Position numbers and translations under genes: made by a program. DNA of 64,000 nucleotides from Aquatica leii. Lineage: Eukaryota; Arthropoda; Insecta; Coleoptera; Lampyridae. Of this stretch, positions 11,091 to 24,465 are shown piece after piece (the stretch's first letter is position 1; each line of letters begins with the position of its first letter). The DNA is taken from assembly GCA_035610365.1 (NCBI GenBank), contig CM069433.1, forward strand, positions 129,226,545 to 129,290,544, in the 5' to 3' direction. The notes beneath the pieces were generated by a model that made no database searches, was not told the DNA's origin, and saw nothing but the letters and a program-made list of their open reading frames with translations.

Positions 11091-11900
11091 CTATCCACTG
11101 AATTTCTCGTTACTATAGGACCCTAGTTGTAAGGCATTTGCAGGGTGAAGAAATGGCGTAAGCAGGTATGCTTTGTAAGCGTCACTATTATCACCCAACA
11201 AATAATAATTCCCATGCGTGTGAATCTTCAAATCGATGTTTAATGGTGAATAACTAAATACACCTTTTCGATTGCGAAATGTTTCTGCATTTTGCCCCCC
11301 TGGCGATTGAATGATCACATGCGAGCAATCTGTAGTTCCTATAACTCCAGGAAAATCCGATACAAAATTTAAAAAAACCACCAGGCGTTGTTCTTCAATT
11401 GTTGCAGGCATGTTAATGTACTCTCTTTTTAAGGAAGCTCTCTGGTGCGACACAATTTTAAGAATTCGACATACACTAGAGTTGTGCACATTGAAGGTAT
11501 CACTCAAAGTTTAAGAAACTATAATCAATTAAAAAAGTGATAACTTTTGTTCATAAAATTTTTTACGGTTTACAAATAATACATTACGATAAGTTTCCTA
11601 TTTAATAAAGAGTTTAATGCTTTAACAAGTTTTCTATAAATTATCAATTTTGTTCTTCTGTTTCACTATTCTAGCAGTTGCAAATCTATAAAAATGCAAA
11701 AATATGCGTAGACTTTGATTTACCTGCTGAAATGAACCCGTTGCATAAAATCTCGACGTTATCAACAATTGATTTATTGCTTAAATTGCTTTATTGCGTT
11801 TACTAGGCCGTTCTAAATCTAAACCGTTCTTTAAAAAACACATCATTGTATATGTCCATGGGATTATTTCGGTCTCGAAACACTCTTGGTCGAATTACCT
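11091..11900 (-). pseudogene. Second HARBI1-like transposase relic
   Basis: The minus-strand pieces come in family order. About 11895-11810 reads NNPMDIYNDVFFKERFRF, the conserved N-terminal block. About 11775-11720 reads QLLITSRFYATGSFQ, followed by a GTAA donor. About 11507-11230 reads DTFNVHNSSVCRILKIVSHQ, FPGVIGTTDCSHV with the first catalytic Asp, and AETFRNRKGVFSYS. It then jumps to YYLLGDNSDAYKAYLLTPFLHP, losing the second-Asp block (usually WPGS.HD). GDN replaces the usual GDS. It belongs to a different subfamily from the relic at 1434-5541, since the shared blocks differ clearly. It is inactive. Confidence 0.75.
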
Positions 11901-13596
11901 TTTTTTCACTCTCTAAACATCCTGAAATAATTCAAGAAAATTGGTAGAATTGTTTTCCCTTGATTCTCGACGATCACGCCACACAAAAATTCGCACAACT
12001 TTCACAGTAGGTTTTTTTTCGATTTTGCAATTTTGCACGTGTTCAACAATTTTTTTAAATACACACACACCTTTTTTAACTTTTATTAAGAAGTGTCACT
12101 TTTCTTTTTTTATCAATTCATTTTTTTTTAGCTTATACGATTCAATTTGTCTATTCACTTTTTTTTGTTTTTTGTTTTAATATAACTTAAAATTATCTTA
12201 CATTATTTACATTTATTTTATCTTATTTTTTTTGTTCGCATTTTTTTCTAGTTTGATTTTACTTCTTCATTAAATTTTAGTGATTAATACCTTTAATTTT
12301 AAATCACCCGGTTTTCTTCACCCCAGATTCCTTACATTCTATCAACCTACATTTTGTTTATTGAATTTATAATGTTTTATATTCATTTATTTTCATACGC
12401 TACAAGATGTATCACAATTTTTTGCGGTAACTGTAACCGCATGCTAAATAAACATTTAATATAACTTTAAAAAGAATTGTATGACATTTAATTACCGATT
12501 TAACGTTTATGCAATTGAAGAATCGTATTTTGAGCAAATAATTACTGATTATTTTAATCGTAATTATTTTAGTTAAAACAACGTTTATGCAACCCTTTTT
12601 TGTTTTAAATCACTGATTTTGCAAATAATCCCTGAGTATCTATTTAATCAGGCTTTATGCAACCGGCCGTAAGTATGATTAATAGTACTCTATATTTTTT
12701 AATTCTGCATCAGACTATAATTAATTTTACTTATATTTTTCTTATCATATTTATTTCATTAAAGTATTACTGAGGTTATAAACGTTCTAAGATTTTGTTT
12801 ATATATTTTATCAATTTAAAACATATTTATGCAAACTGTTTGTTGTTTTATTCGTAATAAAATAATTATGTCACAAAATATGAAAGCAATATTTAAACTA
12901 ACAGTAATTTTTGATACAAAAACTTATGAGTTTTATTTATGTAAACCCAAAATTACTTTTTTTTTAAATCAAGTTATCTATAATTGCATATTTAATTTAT
13001 TATAAGTTTAAAAACAAATTAAAAGGAAAGCAATAGTTTCATTTTAATACTAAAAGAAAATTTTGTACTTTGGTATGTTGTTTTAGGCATAAAAGTAAAA
13101 ATATTAATGTTCTCATATTAAATTTTAGTAATCTCTTATTTTGATTTGCATTATAATGTACAGAGTGCCTTTACAAATAAAAGTATTTTACTTTTTGTTT
13201 TTATTATTTGTTTCATATTTAACTGTTAATAAAGTTTATTGCTTAATTTAATATTTTCGATTTTAACAATTAAATTGTGTTTCAACAAACACTTTTTTGT
13301 TATTATTAAAAATTACTTAAAATATTTAGTATGCAACGAATTTAATAAAAATGTATTTTAATTCTTATTGGGTTTACATTAATATGTTTTTTGAAATTAT
13401 TTATTTTGTTTGTATGAGAATAAATCGATTTGTCTACAAACTCACGTAACGTAAGGTTTTTTGGAGTGATATAAATACTTGCTCGTTGCATATGTGGGTT
13501 ATTCTTGTGTGTATAATTTATATATCTCGTCTTGTACTTATTTTCATGCTAATTACTTTTATGTATGGGCAGAAATTTAAACGTTTCGGTTAAGGT

Positions 13597-13638
13597 TGGC
13601 CTGATGAAGTTAGCACAATAGCTAATGAACCGTAGCCA
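13597..13638 (+). ncRNA. Decayed type I hammerhead-ribozyme-like motif
   Basis: The core is CTGATGA (13601-13607), followed by a stem GTTAGC/GCTAAT with loop ACAATA, then GAAC where GAAA is expected (13627-13630). A GTA triplet sits at the usual cleavage position, and the outer arms TGGC (13597-13600) and GCCA (13635-13638) can pair. The GAAC change should abolish cleavage. Such motifs are known in Penelope-like elements and some SINEs. Confidence 0.35.
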
Positions 13639-15586
13639 GAATAACCACGTAGTTTTATTTCTGAGTGGTGCTTATCCTCCACATCGAAGGATCTATTTTA
13701 ATATAGAAACAACATCAAGAAATAAGTTTCCGTAGGAGTTTGTATCTTTACCTCATAGTAAGTTATGATTTAATTTGTTTGTACTACACACAATTTTGTG
13801 ACATCAGATACTTATGCCTTATAAGAATTGTGCGAATTTGATAGTATCACGTTGTAGTGCGATGTTGCCGTTATTACCTCATGTTAAATTCAACTTGTTA
13901 AAGATATGATTAATTTGTTTGGAAAGGCCGATTTTCTTAAATGCATGTTTTATGTGGTTTTTAATTTTGTCTGCCTCATAGATAAAACGAACTTTACAAG
14001 GAGATGGAAAGATCGGCCCTAAGAATAATAAATCTCTAAAAGTTCAAATACAATAATTGTTTTCAGAAAATGTGCATAATTTTTTTATATTAACATCAGA
14101 TTTATTTTTGTCAATATCTATTTTTTTTTAATATTACATTATTTCTAATGTATTACATACAAACATTTTTTCTGTTTTAATAGTTTTTTTAACAAAATGT
14201 ACATTTTATATCAGTTTTTATCAGTGCAAATACAGTGTAAATTGTTATGAATATCAATTTATTTTATGTATTATATTAAATCGTTGTTTGTAAAATACAT
14301 GAAACTTTTCGCATAATTGTAATAAACAAAGCTTCAAAATTTATGGTATTTGATCAATTAATAATTAATGCATTTAAAACAAATATTTATGCTAATTACA
14401 ATTAAAATGAATATTATATACTCATTAGTGGTTTTATAAACTATAAAAATGTTAATGCAAACGTCAAGTTTTTCTATTAAAAAATTTAAAATATTTTAAT
14501 TAAAGATAGTTCTTTCTTCTGTTTGTTTGAAAGACGTCTATATATTAAGTTTAGGTACACGCTTCACGCTATTTTATTTCTGACACTTTGACTTTCTTCT
14601 TGTTAAACACTTGTCTAGACTTGAACCAAGTCATGCATAGACTGAAAAGTTTTCTTATATATATTACTTTTTTTATATTAACATATTAGTTTTCGACTTA
14701 GACAAATGCATTGCTTTCAGTTTCAATTTGTAATCTTTATTCCTCAGTAAAATAAGCGGCTACATTTGCGGCTATGCTTTTAACCACAGTTACATTATTT
14801 TTCTGCGAAATTATTTTAGCAAAATTATATACGTAGTATTAGCAATTAAAACTTGACAAAAGTAAAAATTAAAATATACATAAATGCTTGGCCATCTAAA
14901 ATACAGTTTTTATTTATATTATCGTAAACACTTAAAGTGATTTGAGCTTTTCATTCAGAGAATCTTACGCGTCTTCAAAAAATTAGTTTTGTATATAATA
15001 TATCTTGTATATCTATTTTTTACCAGCTCAAAGTTTTTAGCAATATCCAAATATATAAGGTAATGAATTTGATGTGTAGAAAACATTTGAGTTTGACGTT
15101 GCACGCTATATGTAGTTTAGCTGCTCACGACTGCATTTAGATACAAATACAACGCTATTCAACAACAATGTTGTTTGAAAGCAACCGTCATGTTGAAGTA
15201 CAGATACTTCTAAAATCCAATTTAGCATTTTTATTTAAAAAGTTTGAGTATTTTAAAATTATTTGTGAAACGTATTTTTGTTTTAATTATAACATTAGGA
15301 TCAAATTGCATATAAACAAAACCAATAAAATACATAAAGTTATATTTGCTGCAACATTGTATGCATTACAATAAATCTATAGTTAAGAAATACTGTTTTT
15401 CTAAAATCGTTAATAAACTTATGGTTTTGTGTGTAAAAGATAAAAACCTGTAGTTTAATTGTTTTCACTTTCTTATAAGGAAAGTATAGCGACCGCAATT
15501 TTTTTTCAAAAAATATTTATTGCATGATTTTACGTTTCAAGGTATTCTGAATCAGAAAAATGTATTTTTGACAGAAACATTTTTGG

Positions 15587-15608
15587 GTGTGTGTGTGTGT
15601 GTGTGTGT
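15587..15608. repeat. GT dinucleotide microsatellite
   Basis: About 11 uninterrupted GT units. Confidence 0.9.
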
Positions 15609-16242
15609 TATAGTCTTATGTGCGTTACAAATTACATTAAGAACAAGTACGTTCGTTTTCATACTGTATTTCGTAACAATAAATATTTTATTTAAATTCA
15701 AAAGTAGTTTACTTTGAATTATCGACAACGACGAAAAAGACTTTAACTCAGCACCAAAGTTTGTATTGAATCACTTATGTGGTTATCTAGCCACGACTAC
15801 TTCTACAAATATTATACACATTTATAACAAAAAAATTATGTGTTAATCAAATAAATACTTGTCTATTTTTTGTATTTTATATTGCATTACCTCACTGCAA
15901 TATTGTTTTATTTCTTTAGTACTTTTGTAACAGAGAGCATAATTTTTTTAAATTATTTAGTTTCTATCGAAATAGATTTCGGGCTGAACTTCCCATTTGC
16001 AAATAAAGTTCCTGATAAAGTTAAGTTGTCTAGTAGACGCTTTCTACTTCCGAAGTCATATGTTTAAAATATTAAGCTTTATCTGACTGTTAACTTATTT
16101 GGAGCTTGAACATCGAAATAACCATGATCGGGTGTTCAATTGTGGCCGAACTGACCCGATCGTTTCTAACCTCACAAGTTTGTTATCAATTCGTTGAACA
16201 AATATTTTTAATCATTTTGAAGAAGTTGAGGACGGAGAAATA

Positions 16243-18589
16243 GGGTAAAGCGGGGGAATCGCGGCCCCTTAAAGAAAATGTCAAGTTGTTAGTTATTTTA
16301 GTAAGTTATAATAGGGGAAAATGATAAAATAATAAGAACATATATTTTACTAACTAATTTTAATTGAAAAACATTTTAAAAGTGTAACACATATTTTCAA
16401 AAACATATTTTATAAAAACTGTCACTGGACGGTATTACCCAGCTTGGCGGGGTAATGCCAGCCGTCTTTCCAAACAAAAATCGCAAATAAACTTTTTCTC
16501 TTTCGTTGTGCCTGTACTTGCAACACATTACACATCCTAACCAAATTTCCTTATTTTTTGCAAATTCTCCGCAGAATGTACATATGTATGTCTTCATTGA
16601 AATCTAAGTCTCTATCCTCGTCATTGTCGTTTTCACAGTCTTCTCCCACTTTATAATTAAAAGCTTTTTTTTGACGATCTGGTTTCTGTTTCATTATCGT
16701 TGAATTCTTTTCTTCCATCACAATATTTTTTTTTACTTTTTTAACATTTTCTGCCGTTATCTTATTTTGTTTATTTTTGTCTTTTCTTTCCAAATCTTCT
16801 TTTAGGGGCGTTGACGTGAAAATAATGGAATCTTGTTTTTTTACATTTCTTTCCGCTTTTGGAATTGCATTCGAGCAAGACGGGATAGGAATGATGTCGT
16901 TAAAAGTAACATTTCTGTTCAGTTCCGTGTTTTCATGCCGAACAATCTCTTTTCCACGAGTTCTAGTCTCATTTTCTTTTTGAGGTTCGGCTCAACAAAT
17001 CTAGGCTGTAGGGCTTCTGCAGGAGCAAATTCGAAAATACGTCGGAATTAAAAGGAAATAATCCTGTCTCTTTAAAGCCTTTAATGGCCTTTTCCGGGGT
17101 AGCTACTCTACTGAACGCCAGGTTAAATAACTCAGCAATATTTCCAGGATTAATTTTTTCCCTAGGATGACTCGTTAAGAATTTGGAACATTCCAAACTA
17201 AAAGCTGCCTTTAAGGGTGCATAGAAGGTCACATCTAAGGGCTGGAGGCGGTGGGATGAGTGTGGAGGAACTACAATTCCATTTTCCTTGCAAAAATTAT
17301 AAGCTGATAAGGTGCAATAAGTGACATGGTTATCCATAATCAAAAGAACTGGATCATAATTAGAACATTTTATGAATAACTGGAAATGTTTTAGCCACAT
17401 AATAAATAAGTCTTCTGTAATCTATCCATTTTTTGAGCATCCGTAGATGGCACTTGGAGGACCATTTCGCTAAAGATGTACTGCCATTCTTTGGCGGGCA
17501 AACATGAACATGAGCGGAATGTAAGTACCCAAAGCGTTGAAAGCACACATTGCTGTAGGTGTTTTTCCCCGCTCCTAGCTTGTGACAAAATCAACCCGTT
17601 TCTGCCCTGGTTCTGTAAATATTTTAGGTGGACGCTGCACCGTGGTAACGCCAGTTTCGTCGCAATTGAATATCTTATTATATTTTTCCATGAGTTCAGA
17701 TAAATTATTGAAAAAAATAGATACTTCTTCGCGATTAAATGCTTTAAGTCAGTTAATGCTAGTTCCTTCGGGTTTTCTTAACGCAATGTTGTGTCTAGAC
17801 GTAAATCCGGCCGCCCAGTCCTTGCCAGCCAATTCTTTCTCTTGATTGAATAGGACATTGATATTGTTAAATTTTACATAGGCATATGCGCATCTTCGCA
17901 CTTCAATGGGGGTTAAACCATAAAACTGTTTAGCCAACTTTTTCACTTGGTCGGCGAGTTCATTCTTGGATTTTTTTGAAAAGACTGGCTTACGTCCTAA
18001 TGAAGGTTCAGAATTAACAGCGTCATTTTTCATTCGGTCTTGTATGGTGGATCTTGGTATCCCAAACCTTACTGCTGCTTGTCTTACTGACACACCATTT
18101 TGGATGGCACGTAGTGCTGCTTGCAAATGCTTCTTCCGCCAGGAAGCTTTTTCTGTTTTTCTTTTTAATGCCGTGGCATCTGCAAATACAAAAAAATAGA
18201 TAAATAGCTTGTGACATTTTTATGTGGGGTAATACCGGCCACAGCCGGTATAACTCTAAAATGACGTAAACTAACTTACTTATGCTGGTATTTTTTCTTA
18301 CAACTATATGTCCAAAATATATTACAATAATTGTAATACACTTAATAATCTATGAATTTACATATTAGTTCATCAATTACTAGTAATCAAATCGTCAATA
18401 CTTACGTTTGACAATATCAGTTTCTTATAACAGCGCGAGCGATAACCATTAAACGATTAAACTGAAGTCTGCGTCGGTAGTTCTCGAAATCCAGCTACCA
18501 ACGAGCCCGCCGCTCGGTTATATACGGTTATACTAGGAATAGTTGCAGGCCGGCATTACCCCACTGGCCATTATTCCCCCGTTTTGCCC
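16243..18589 (-). mobile_element. pogo/jerky-type DNA transposon with TIRs and TA TSD
   Basis: The left end starts GGGTAAAGCGGGGGAAT at 16243. The right end, read on the minus strand from 18589, starts GGGCAAAACGGGGGAAT, matching at 15 of 17. TA flanks both ends (16241-16242, 18590-18591), as expected for pogo-like elements. Subterminal copies of a GGGTAAT(A/G)CC(G/A)GCC motif occur near 16425-16465, 18225-18250 and 18550-18565, one inside a TACCGG/CCGGTA hairpin; these could be transposase binding sites. The single gene inside runs on the minus strand and is broken. Confidence 0.85.
16397..18190 (-). pseudogene. pogo/jerky (DDE_1) transposase, broken
   Basis: A helix-turn-helix of Psq type opens the protein (about 18125-18040, VSVRQAAVRFGIPRSTIQDR). 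A CENP-B-like DNA-binding half follows (about 17900-17770, GLTPIEVRRCAYAYV, LAGKDWAAGF). The DDE core is split among frames: CDETGVTTVQRPPK at about 17668-17625 holds the first Asp, and LLIMDNHVTY at about 17345-17315 holds the second. LQPLDVTFYAPLKAAF follows at about 17245-17200. A Lys/Glu-rich linker (about 16793-16600) leads to a CxxC...CxxC finger (TFCGEFAKNKEIWLGCVMCC, about 16580-16515), the usual C-terminal feature of jerky-like transposases. Several frameshifts inactivate it. Confidence 0.8.
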
Positions 18590-18805
18590 TACAAGATCTA
18601 ATACATGAACCTTAAAGGTCATCTTTACACTGTAAGAGAACGTGTTACGTTTGATTATCCCATTCGATAATCCCGATAAGACTAAACAGAAATTGACAAT
18701 CCGGCTGTGGATTCTGGAAAGGTTATATCTAATACACCTATTCTCACTTAAGCAAATTGTATAATTATATGTGTAAATAATAAACAAAATTAATAAAATG
18801 ATTAC

Positions 18806-18998
18806 TGTTAAAGACATTGTGCGCACTTAATTTAGTGGGGGAACATATCATTTTTCGAATTTGAAGTTGAAGACAGAACAAATTTAAGTTTGTAACGATA
18901 CAGATGTAATACAAAATTGTAAATATTTCAAAACAATTTCAATTAAATTTAAATTACAGTCCACTAAGAATTTTATTATTTACGGTTTGTCCGTAACA
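18806..18998 (+). repeat. 5' LTR of BEL element
   Basis: A 193-bp LTR with TGTT...AACA ends. Its partner at 24691-24883 looks identical. Confidence 0.92.
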
Positions 18999-19354
18999 TG
19001 CTGGTCCTATCGATACCGGATTTTAAACGGCAGTTAAATTAAAATGATTAATTAATCAATTAAATTTTAAAAGTATTCTATAAATACTAAACAACGTCGT
19101 CCTACAAGAATAATCAACGAAGAAGGTGGAATTAAGTAAAAGCAAATTAACGAAGATTAATCAAATTTGGAAAATTTTGAAAGCAGTTGGAAGTATTTGT
19201 CCTATCCTCGTTATCACATATCGCCATTCGAGGTCGCATACATCGAAGTTGTTAAGGCGCTTGCATCGATAATAATTGAAGAATACCAGATCAAGGTTGT
19301 ATTTTCCAATTATTTTAAATATAATTATTAAATTTTTAATTTTTGTAAATTACA

Positions 19355-22300
19355 ATGGCACCAAAAGGAACTATTGAATGTGAAGTGATTGAATTAAAAA
19401 CAAAAATTTTAAAATGTATCAATCAAATTAAAAGAATTGAAAGGTTTGTAAACGAACATAAGTTAGATGCCCCGTCAACTGAATTAAGAGATAAATTACT
19501 TATTAGAAAATCGAGTCTTAGTGAATATTTTGAGCAAATTAATCAATTAGATACAAAAATTATTTGTTTGGATGCTAATCAAGCATTAACTGATGATGAA
19601 AATGACGATATTTCAAATATTTACTATGACGTCGGTGCGCTTATTAATAATTTTATTCAAAAATGTGACGAGCAAACAATTTTAATAACACGTGAACTAG
19701 GTGATAACGTAAATGAAATTCCCAATGTTAAATTACCAAATATCCAAATTCATAATTTTAATGGAAAATGTATTAGCGATTTTAAACCTTTTATTGATAT
19801 GTTTGAAGCTGTAATTCATACAAACACTAAACTCAAAGCTGTAGAAAAATTATATCATTTAAGAAGCCACCTTGAAGGTGAAGCGCTTAATCTTATAAGT
19901 AATTTGCCATTAACAAATGATTCTTATATTCAAGCATTGTCTATTTTAAAGGAAGCTTACAGTAATGAAACTGCATTAATCAATTCTCACATTGACGCTT
20001 TATTAAATATTTCAAGTATTCAAAAAAGCAATCCTTCGGTTTTAAAAGATTTTGTTTCTTGTATTAAACAGCACGTTGGTGCCTTAAAAATGTTAGGGTC
20101 AGCCAGTAGATGGCTGGAGTGTCATGTTAGTAAGAATTTTTACTAAAAAATTGGATTTTTATACTAATCAAGCTTATCAATTACATAGAGATAAATCTAA
20201 AGTTCCTTCTTATACCGAATTTTTAGAATTTTTGCAACAAAGAATTTTGTCATTACAAGAATTGCCCGAAAGTAAAAAATTTTATAAAGAAAAAACTCAC
20301 GTACATCTTGGAACTAATGTTAAAATTGAAAAGTGCCTATTTTGCTCTTTACCTGATCACAAATTATATAAATGTAATAAGTTTAAATTGCTAGAGACTA
20401 GTGACAGAATTATGTTTGTAAATAAAAACAAACTTTGTAAATTGTGTTTAAATAATCATTTTGGTGATTGTAGGTATACGTTCAATTGTCGAAACTGTAG
20501 AAAAAACCATAATACGCTGTTGCATTTGGATAAATTTTTCCAACCAAAGGAGTTACCAGAACCCGAACCTACTACCAGTTTACAACTATTTAACAGGAAT
20601 CCTGAAACCTGCAAAAATGTTCTATTGCCAGTTGCGAAGGTAAAAGTAAGATCTTTTTTAGGAAAGTTTATTATTGCCTATTGTTTGTTGGATAGTGGTT
20701 CGCAAGTGTCATTTGTAACCAATCGTTTAGTTAACAGATTAGGTATTAAAACTTACAATAGTAATTTAGATGTGATTGGCGTATCTCAAAATATTACAAA
20801 GGTGCACAAATCCGTCAGCATTGAAATTCAGTCGTGTAATAGTGATTATAACGTTAATGTTAGCTGTTCTGTAATAAAAAACATTACCGCTCAATTTCCA
20901 AATTTTAACATTGATGTTTCTCAAATAAACATACCTAACAATATTGTACTTTCTGATCCTGATTTTAATACTCCAAAAGACATAGATATTTTACTTGGTG
21001 CAGATATATTTTTTCAAATTATTACAACTGGTAACTTTAAAATTCCAAGTTCCAGTCTTGTTCTTCAAAATACATTATTTGGATACGTTCTAAGTGGAGC
21101 TATCACTTCATTAAAAAGAACTTCATTTTGTCATTTTACAGTTTATTCTATGCATTCCTTTTCTAAATTGGAAAACCTCATTTATAAATTTTGGGAAACG
21201 GAAAAGGTTCCTGAGCTATACAAAGAATACAATACCGAGCAACAAGCTTGTGAACATAGTTTTCAATCTTCTGTCACAAAAGTTGCTGGAAAATTTCAAG
21301 TTGAACTTCCTTTAAAACAAGATCTTATGTGTCTTAATTTGGGAGAATCGTTTTCTTTAGCGTTAAAACGATTACACAATCTCGAGAAAAGGTTTAAATT
21401 AGATCCCATTCTGTTTGATCAATATAATAAATTTTTAACTGAATATATAAAACTAGGGCATGCTAAAATAATAGATATAAATAAATATGATTTAAATAGT
21501 GGTTCAGTCTATTTTATGGGTCATCACTGTGTAGTAAGAAATGATAAAACTACTACTAAGTTCCGAGTTGTCTTTGATGGCAGTATGAAAACAAATAACA
21601 ATAAATCTATTAATGATATGCTTTTTAACGGAGCAGTAGTACAAAAAGAACTTTTTGAAATTTTGCTCATCTTTCGATCCTTTGAATACACTCTTTTGTG
21701 CGACATAAAAAAAATGTACAGGATGATCTGGATTGATCCTAAACACCGATCTTTACAAAATATTTTATGGAGATCAAGTTCAGATAAACCGGTACAATGT
21801 TTACAATTACAGACGGTAACATATGGTTTGAAAAGTAGTTCATTTCTTGCTACCAGATGTCTTCATGAACTTGCAATTAATAATCAAAATAGTTTTCCAC
21901 TTGCTTCTAATGCGCTGCTTCAAAATACTTATGTTGATGACATTTTGTCAGGAGGTAACACGGTTGAGGAAACCGTTGAATTGCGAAATCAACTAATTAA
22001 ATTACTTAAAACCGGTAGTTTTGAATTACATAAGTGGAATGCTAATGATCCTCTAATTTAAAAACATTTCTTGTGAAAATCAAACGTTAGAAAATTTTAA
22101 TATTGACAAACATGATTTCACAGTTAAAACTTTAGGAATTTATTTTAATACAACTAATGATTGTTTTGAAATTTGTGCTCCAAAGTTAAATTTTAAAGAA
22201 TACGTTACTAAAAGGCACGTTCTAAGTTTTATTTCTTCTTTTTACGATCCATTAGGGTTTGCAGGACCACTCGTAGTTACCGCTAAGTTATTTATGAAAA

Positions 22301-24465
22301 AACTTTGGATGCTTAATTTGAATTGGGATGACGTGTTACCTAATGATTTGCTGAATGAATGGTACAATTTTGCTAAAGGGTTAATTAACATGTCAAAATT
22401 AAGTATACCCAGAAAATTGTATGTTCACAAGGCAATAAATATCGAACTAGTAGGATATTGTGATGCTTCGTCTTTGGCTTATGGAGGTGTAGTATACGTT
22501 AGATCAATCTTTTTGGATAAAGTCCATGTTTCACTTTTGTGCTCTAAATCTAGAATTGCTCCTAAAAATAAAGATAATGATCTTTCTATGCCTAGACTCG
22601 AATTAAATGCTGCATTACTACTATCGCTATTGATAAACAAAGTATTTAATTTGCTAAAATATTTATCTAACCTAAAAGTATTTCTTTACTCCGATTCTGA
22701 AGTAGTTCTTTCTTGGATTAAAAAAGATCCTTACAAGCTAAATCCATACGTTGCTAATCGTATTTTAAAAATTCGAGATATTACTTCTGATTTCAATTGG
22801 CTTTATGTTGAGTCAAAGAAAAATCCCTCTGATTATATTTCAAGAGGCTTACAACCATGGGAAATCAATAATTGTCCTCTTTGGTTTTTTGGCCCAAATG
22901 AACTTTCCAATATTAACTTTTGTCATAGTATAGAAATTGAAATAACTAATTGCAATTTTTTACCTGAATTGAAAGAAGTTTGTCTTCAAGGAATACCAAA
23001 ACAAACGTTTTTTAAAAATTATTCTGATTTAAATAGGCTTCAACGAATAGTTTCATACATATTTAGATTTTATACTAATATCACATCTAAAAATAAAATT
23101 ACTGGAAATTTAACTGTTTTTGAATTAGAATTTGCTTTAAAACGCATTATTAGACAAGAACAACAAACTTGTTTTATTGAAGAAATTCGATCTTTAAAAC
23201 GTAACAATAAAATTAAAACGAATTTAAGTGGTCTTTCTCCATTTCTTGATAAAGAGGAAATTTTACGCGTCGGTGGTCGGCTTCAAAATGCTAACATTTC
23301 GTATGACCAAAGGCATCCTATAATTCTTCCAAAAAGCAATCACATTACTGATTTAATTATTCGTAGGGAACATATAAGGTTATTGCACGCTGGACAAAAA
23401 CAAATTCAAAGTAGTCTTAATTTGAAATTCTGGATTATAAATAGCAATAGAGAAATTAAGAAAAACATTTATAAATGTGTCACTTGTTTTAAGCATAAGG
23501 CTAACTGTTCTAAGCAATTGATGGGTTCTCTTCCTGAAAAAAGGGTAAATGCGTCCCGTCCATTCGAAAACGTTGGTATTGATTTCTGTGGTCCATTTTA
23601 TATTAAGCAATCCAGATTAAAAAGAGTTATTTCTACTAAATCCTATATTTTACTTTTTGTGTGCTTCTCGGTAAAGGCAATTCATATGGAACTTTTGTCA
23701 GACATGACTACCGAAAACTTTTTGAGTGCTTTCAAAAGATTTATTTTTCGAAGAGGAAAACCTAGCAATGTTTTTTGCGACAATGGTTTAACTTTTAAAG
23801 GTGCGTTAAATCAGTTAAATAATTTTTATAAAAATGTAGATAAAACCAAAATTTATAATTATTATTTAGATGAAAAGATTCAATTTAAATTTATTCCATC
23901 TTATTCTCCTGTTTTTGGAGGATTGTGGGAAGCTGGTGTTAAAAGTGCGAAATATCACATCAAACGAGTAGTAGGCAATAACCAACTTACCTACGAGGAA
24001 TTTAATACGTTAATTGTTCAAATTGAAGGCATTTTAAATTCAAGACCATTAACTCCAATGACTAGCGATCCTTCTGATTTAACTTATCTCACTCCAGGTC
24101 ACTTTTTAATAGGTGCTCCTATAACAGCCTTTCCTGAACCTGATCTTACTCTTATTTCAGAAAATAAATTAAAGTTTTGGAAAAGGTGTACCCAAATGCA
24201 ACAACACTTTTGGGCTAAATGGCACTTAGATTATTTAAACTTATTACAAAATAGACCTAAATGGAAACATTCGATTCCTAACGTCAAAGAAGGTATGCTT
24301 GTACTATTAAAAGATGACAATCTGCCTTCCTTAAAATGGCCTATGGCTCGAATAGAAAAAGTAATACCTGGCAATGATGGAAAAGTAAGGGTAGTCAAAA
24401 TAAAGACAAAAAATGGACATTCAGTTCGAGCAATCAATAAGATTGCAGTTTTGCCTATTGATTAA
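19355..24465 (+). CDS. BEL/Pao gag-pol polyprotein, two frame breaks
   Basis: ATG at 19355 starts a gag region (DUF1759-like, to about 20100). Zinc-finger-like cysteine clusters follow (CLFCSLPDHKLYKC, CKLCLNNHFGDC, CRNCRKNH, about 20337-20515). The retropepsin has LLDSGSQVSFV (about 20690). RT follows with DDILSGG at its active site (about 21940), then a Pao-type domain (FYDPLGFAGPLV, about 22240) and RNase H with YCDASSLAYGG (about 22455). The integrase has H-H-C-C (C pair CVTCFKHK) and a core with FCDNGLTF (about 23775) and GLWEAGVKSAK. The end is DUF5641-like (KFWKRCTQMQQHFWAKW, about 24172). The frame shifts at a GGG near 20096-20100 and again near 22058 beside T3A5. Everything else is open. 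Given identical LTRs, these may be sequence errors or very new lesions. It replicates by reverse transcription in virus-like particles. Confidence 0.9.

Larger units (their letters stand above)
849..12669. mobile_element. Possible outer block with PIF/Harbinger-type ends
   Basis: The left end starts AGGCCGCTTGCAGAAA at 849. The right end, read on the minus strand from 12669, starts CGGCCGGTTGCATAAA, matching at 13 of 16 positions. TAA flanks both sides (846-848 and 12670-12672), a target duplication typical of PIF/Harbinger. Both ends carry subterminal copies of a GGTTGCATAAAC-like motif (about 930-985, and about 12515 and 12590 inverted). Inside lie two different Harbinger relics, a P-like relic, a copia element and a gypsy derivative. 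The ends could equally belong to two separate Harbinger copies of one family, so the block is an inference. Confidence 0.3.
11901..16242. other. Long AT-rich spacer with T-rich tracts
   Basis: About 12000-12260 is strongly T/C-rich. About 12480-12669 carries the subterminal repeats and right terminus described for the Harbinger-ended block. From 12670 to 16242 I see no domain-bearing frame. It holds a hammerhead-like motif (13597-13638) and a GT microsatellite (15587-15608). Short open frames at 15168-16067 show no family resemblance. Confidence 0.45.

Noticed and set aside
11941-12180. 79-codon + frame rich in Phe and Ser
   Set aside because: It is a by-product of a T/C-rich tract.
16170-16242. 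Short acidic coding-like trace (FEEVEDGE) running into the pogo site
   Set aside because: It opens after a nearby stop and ends soon after the insertion, too short to support an exon.
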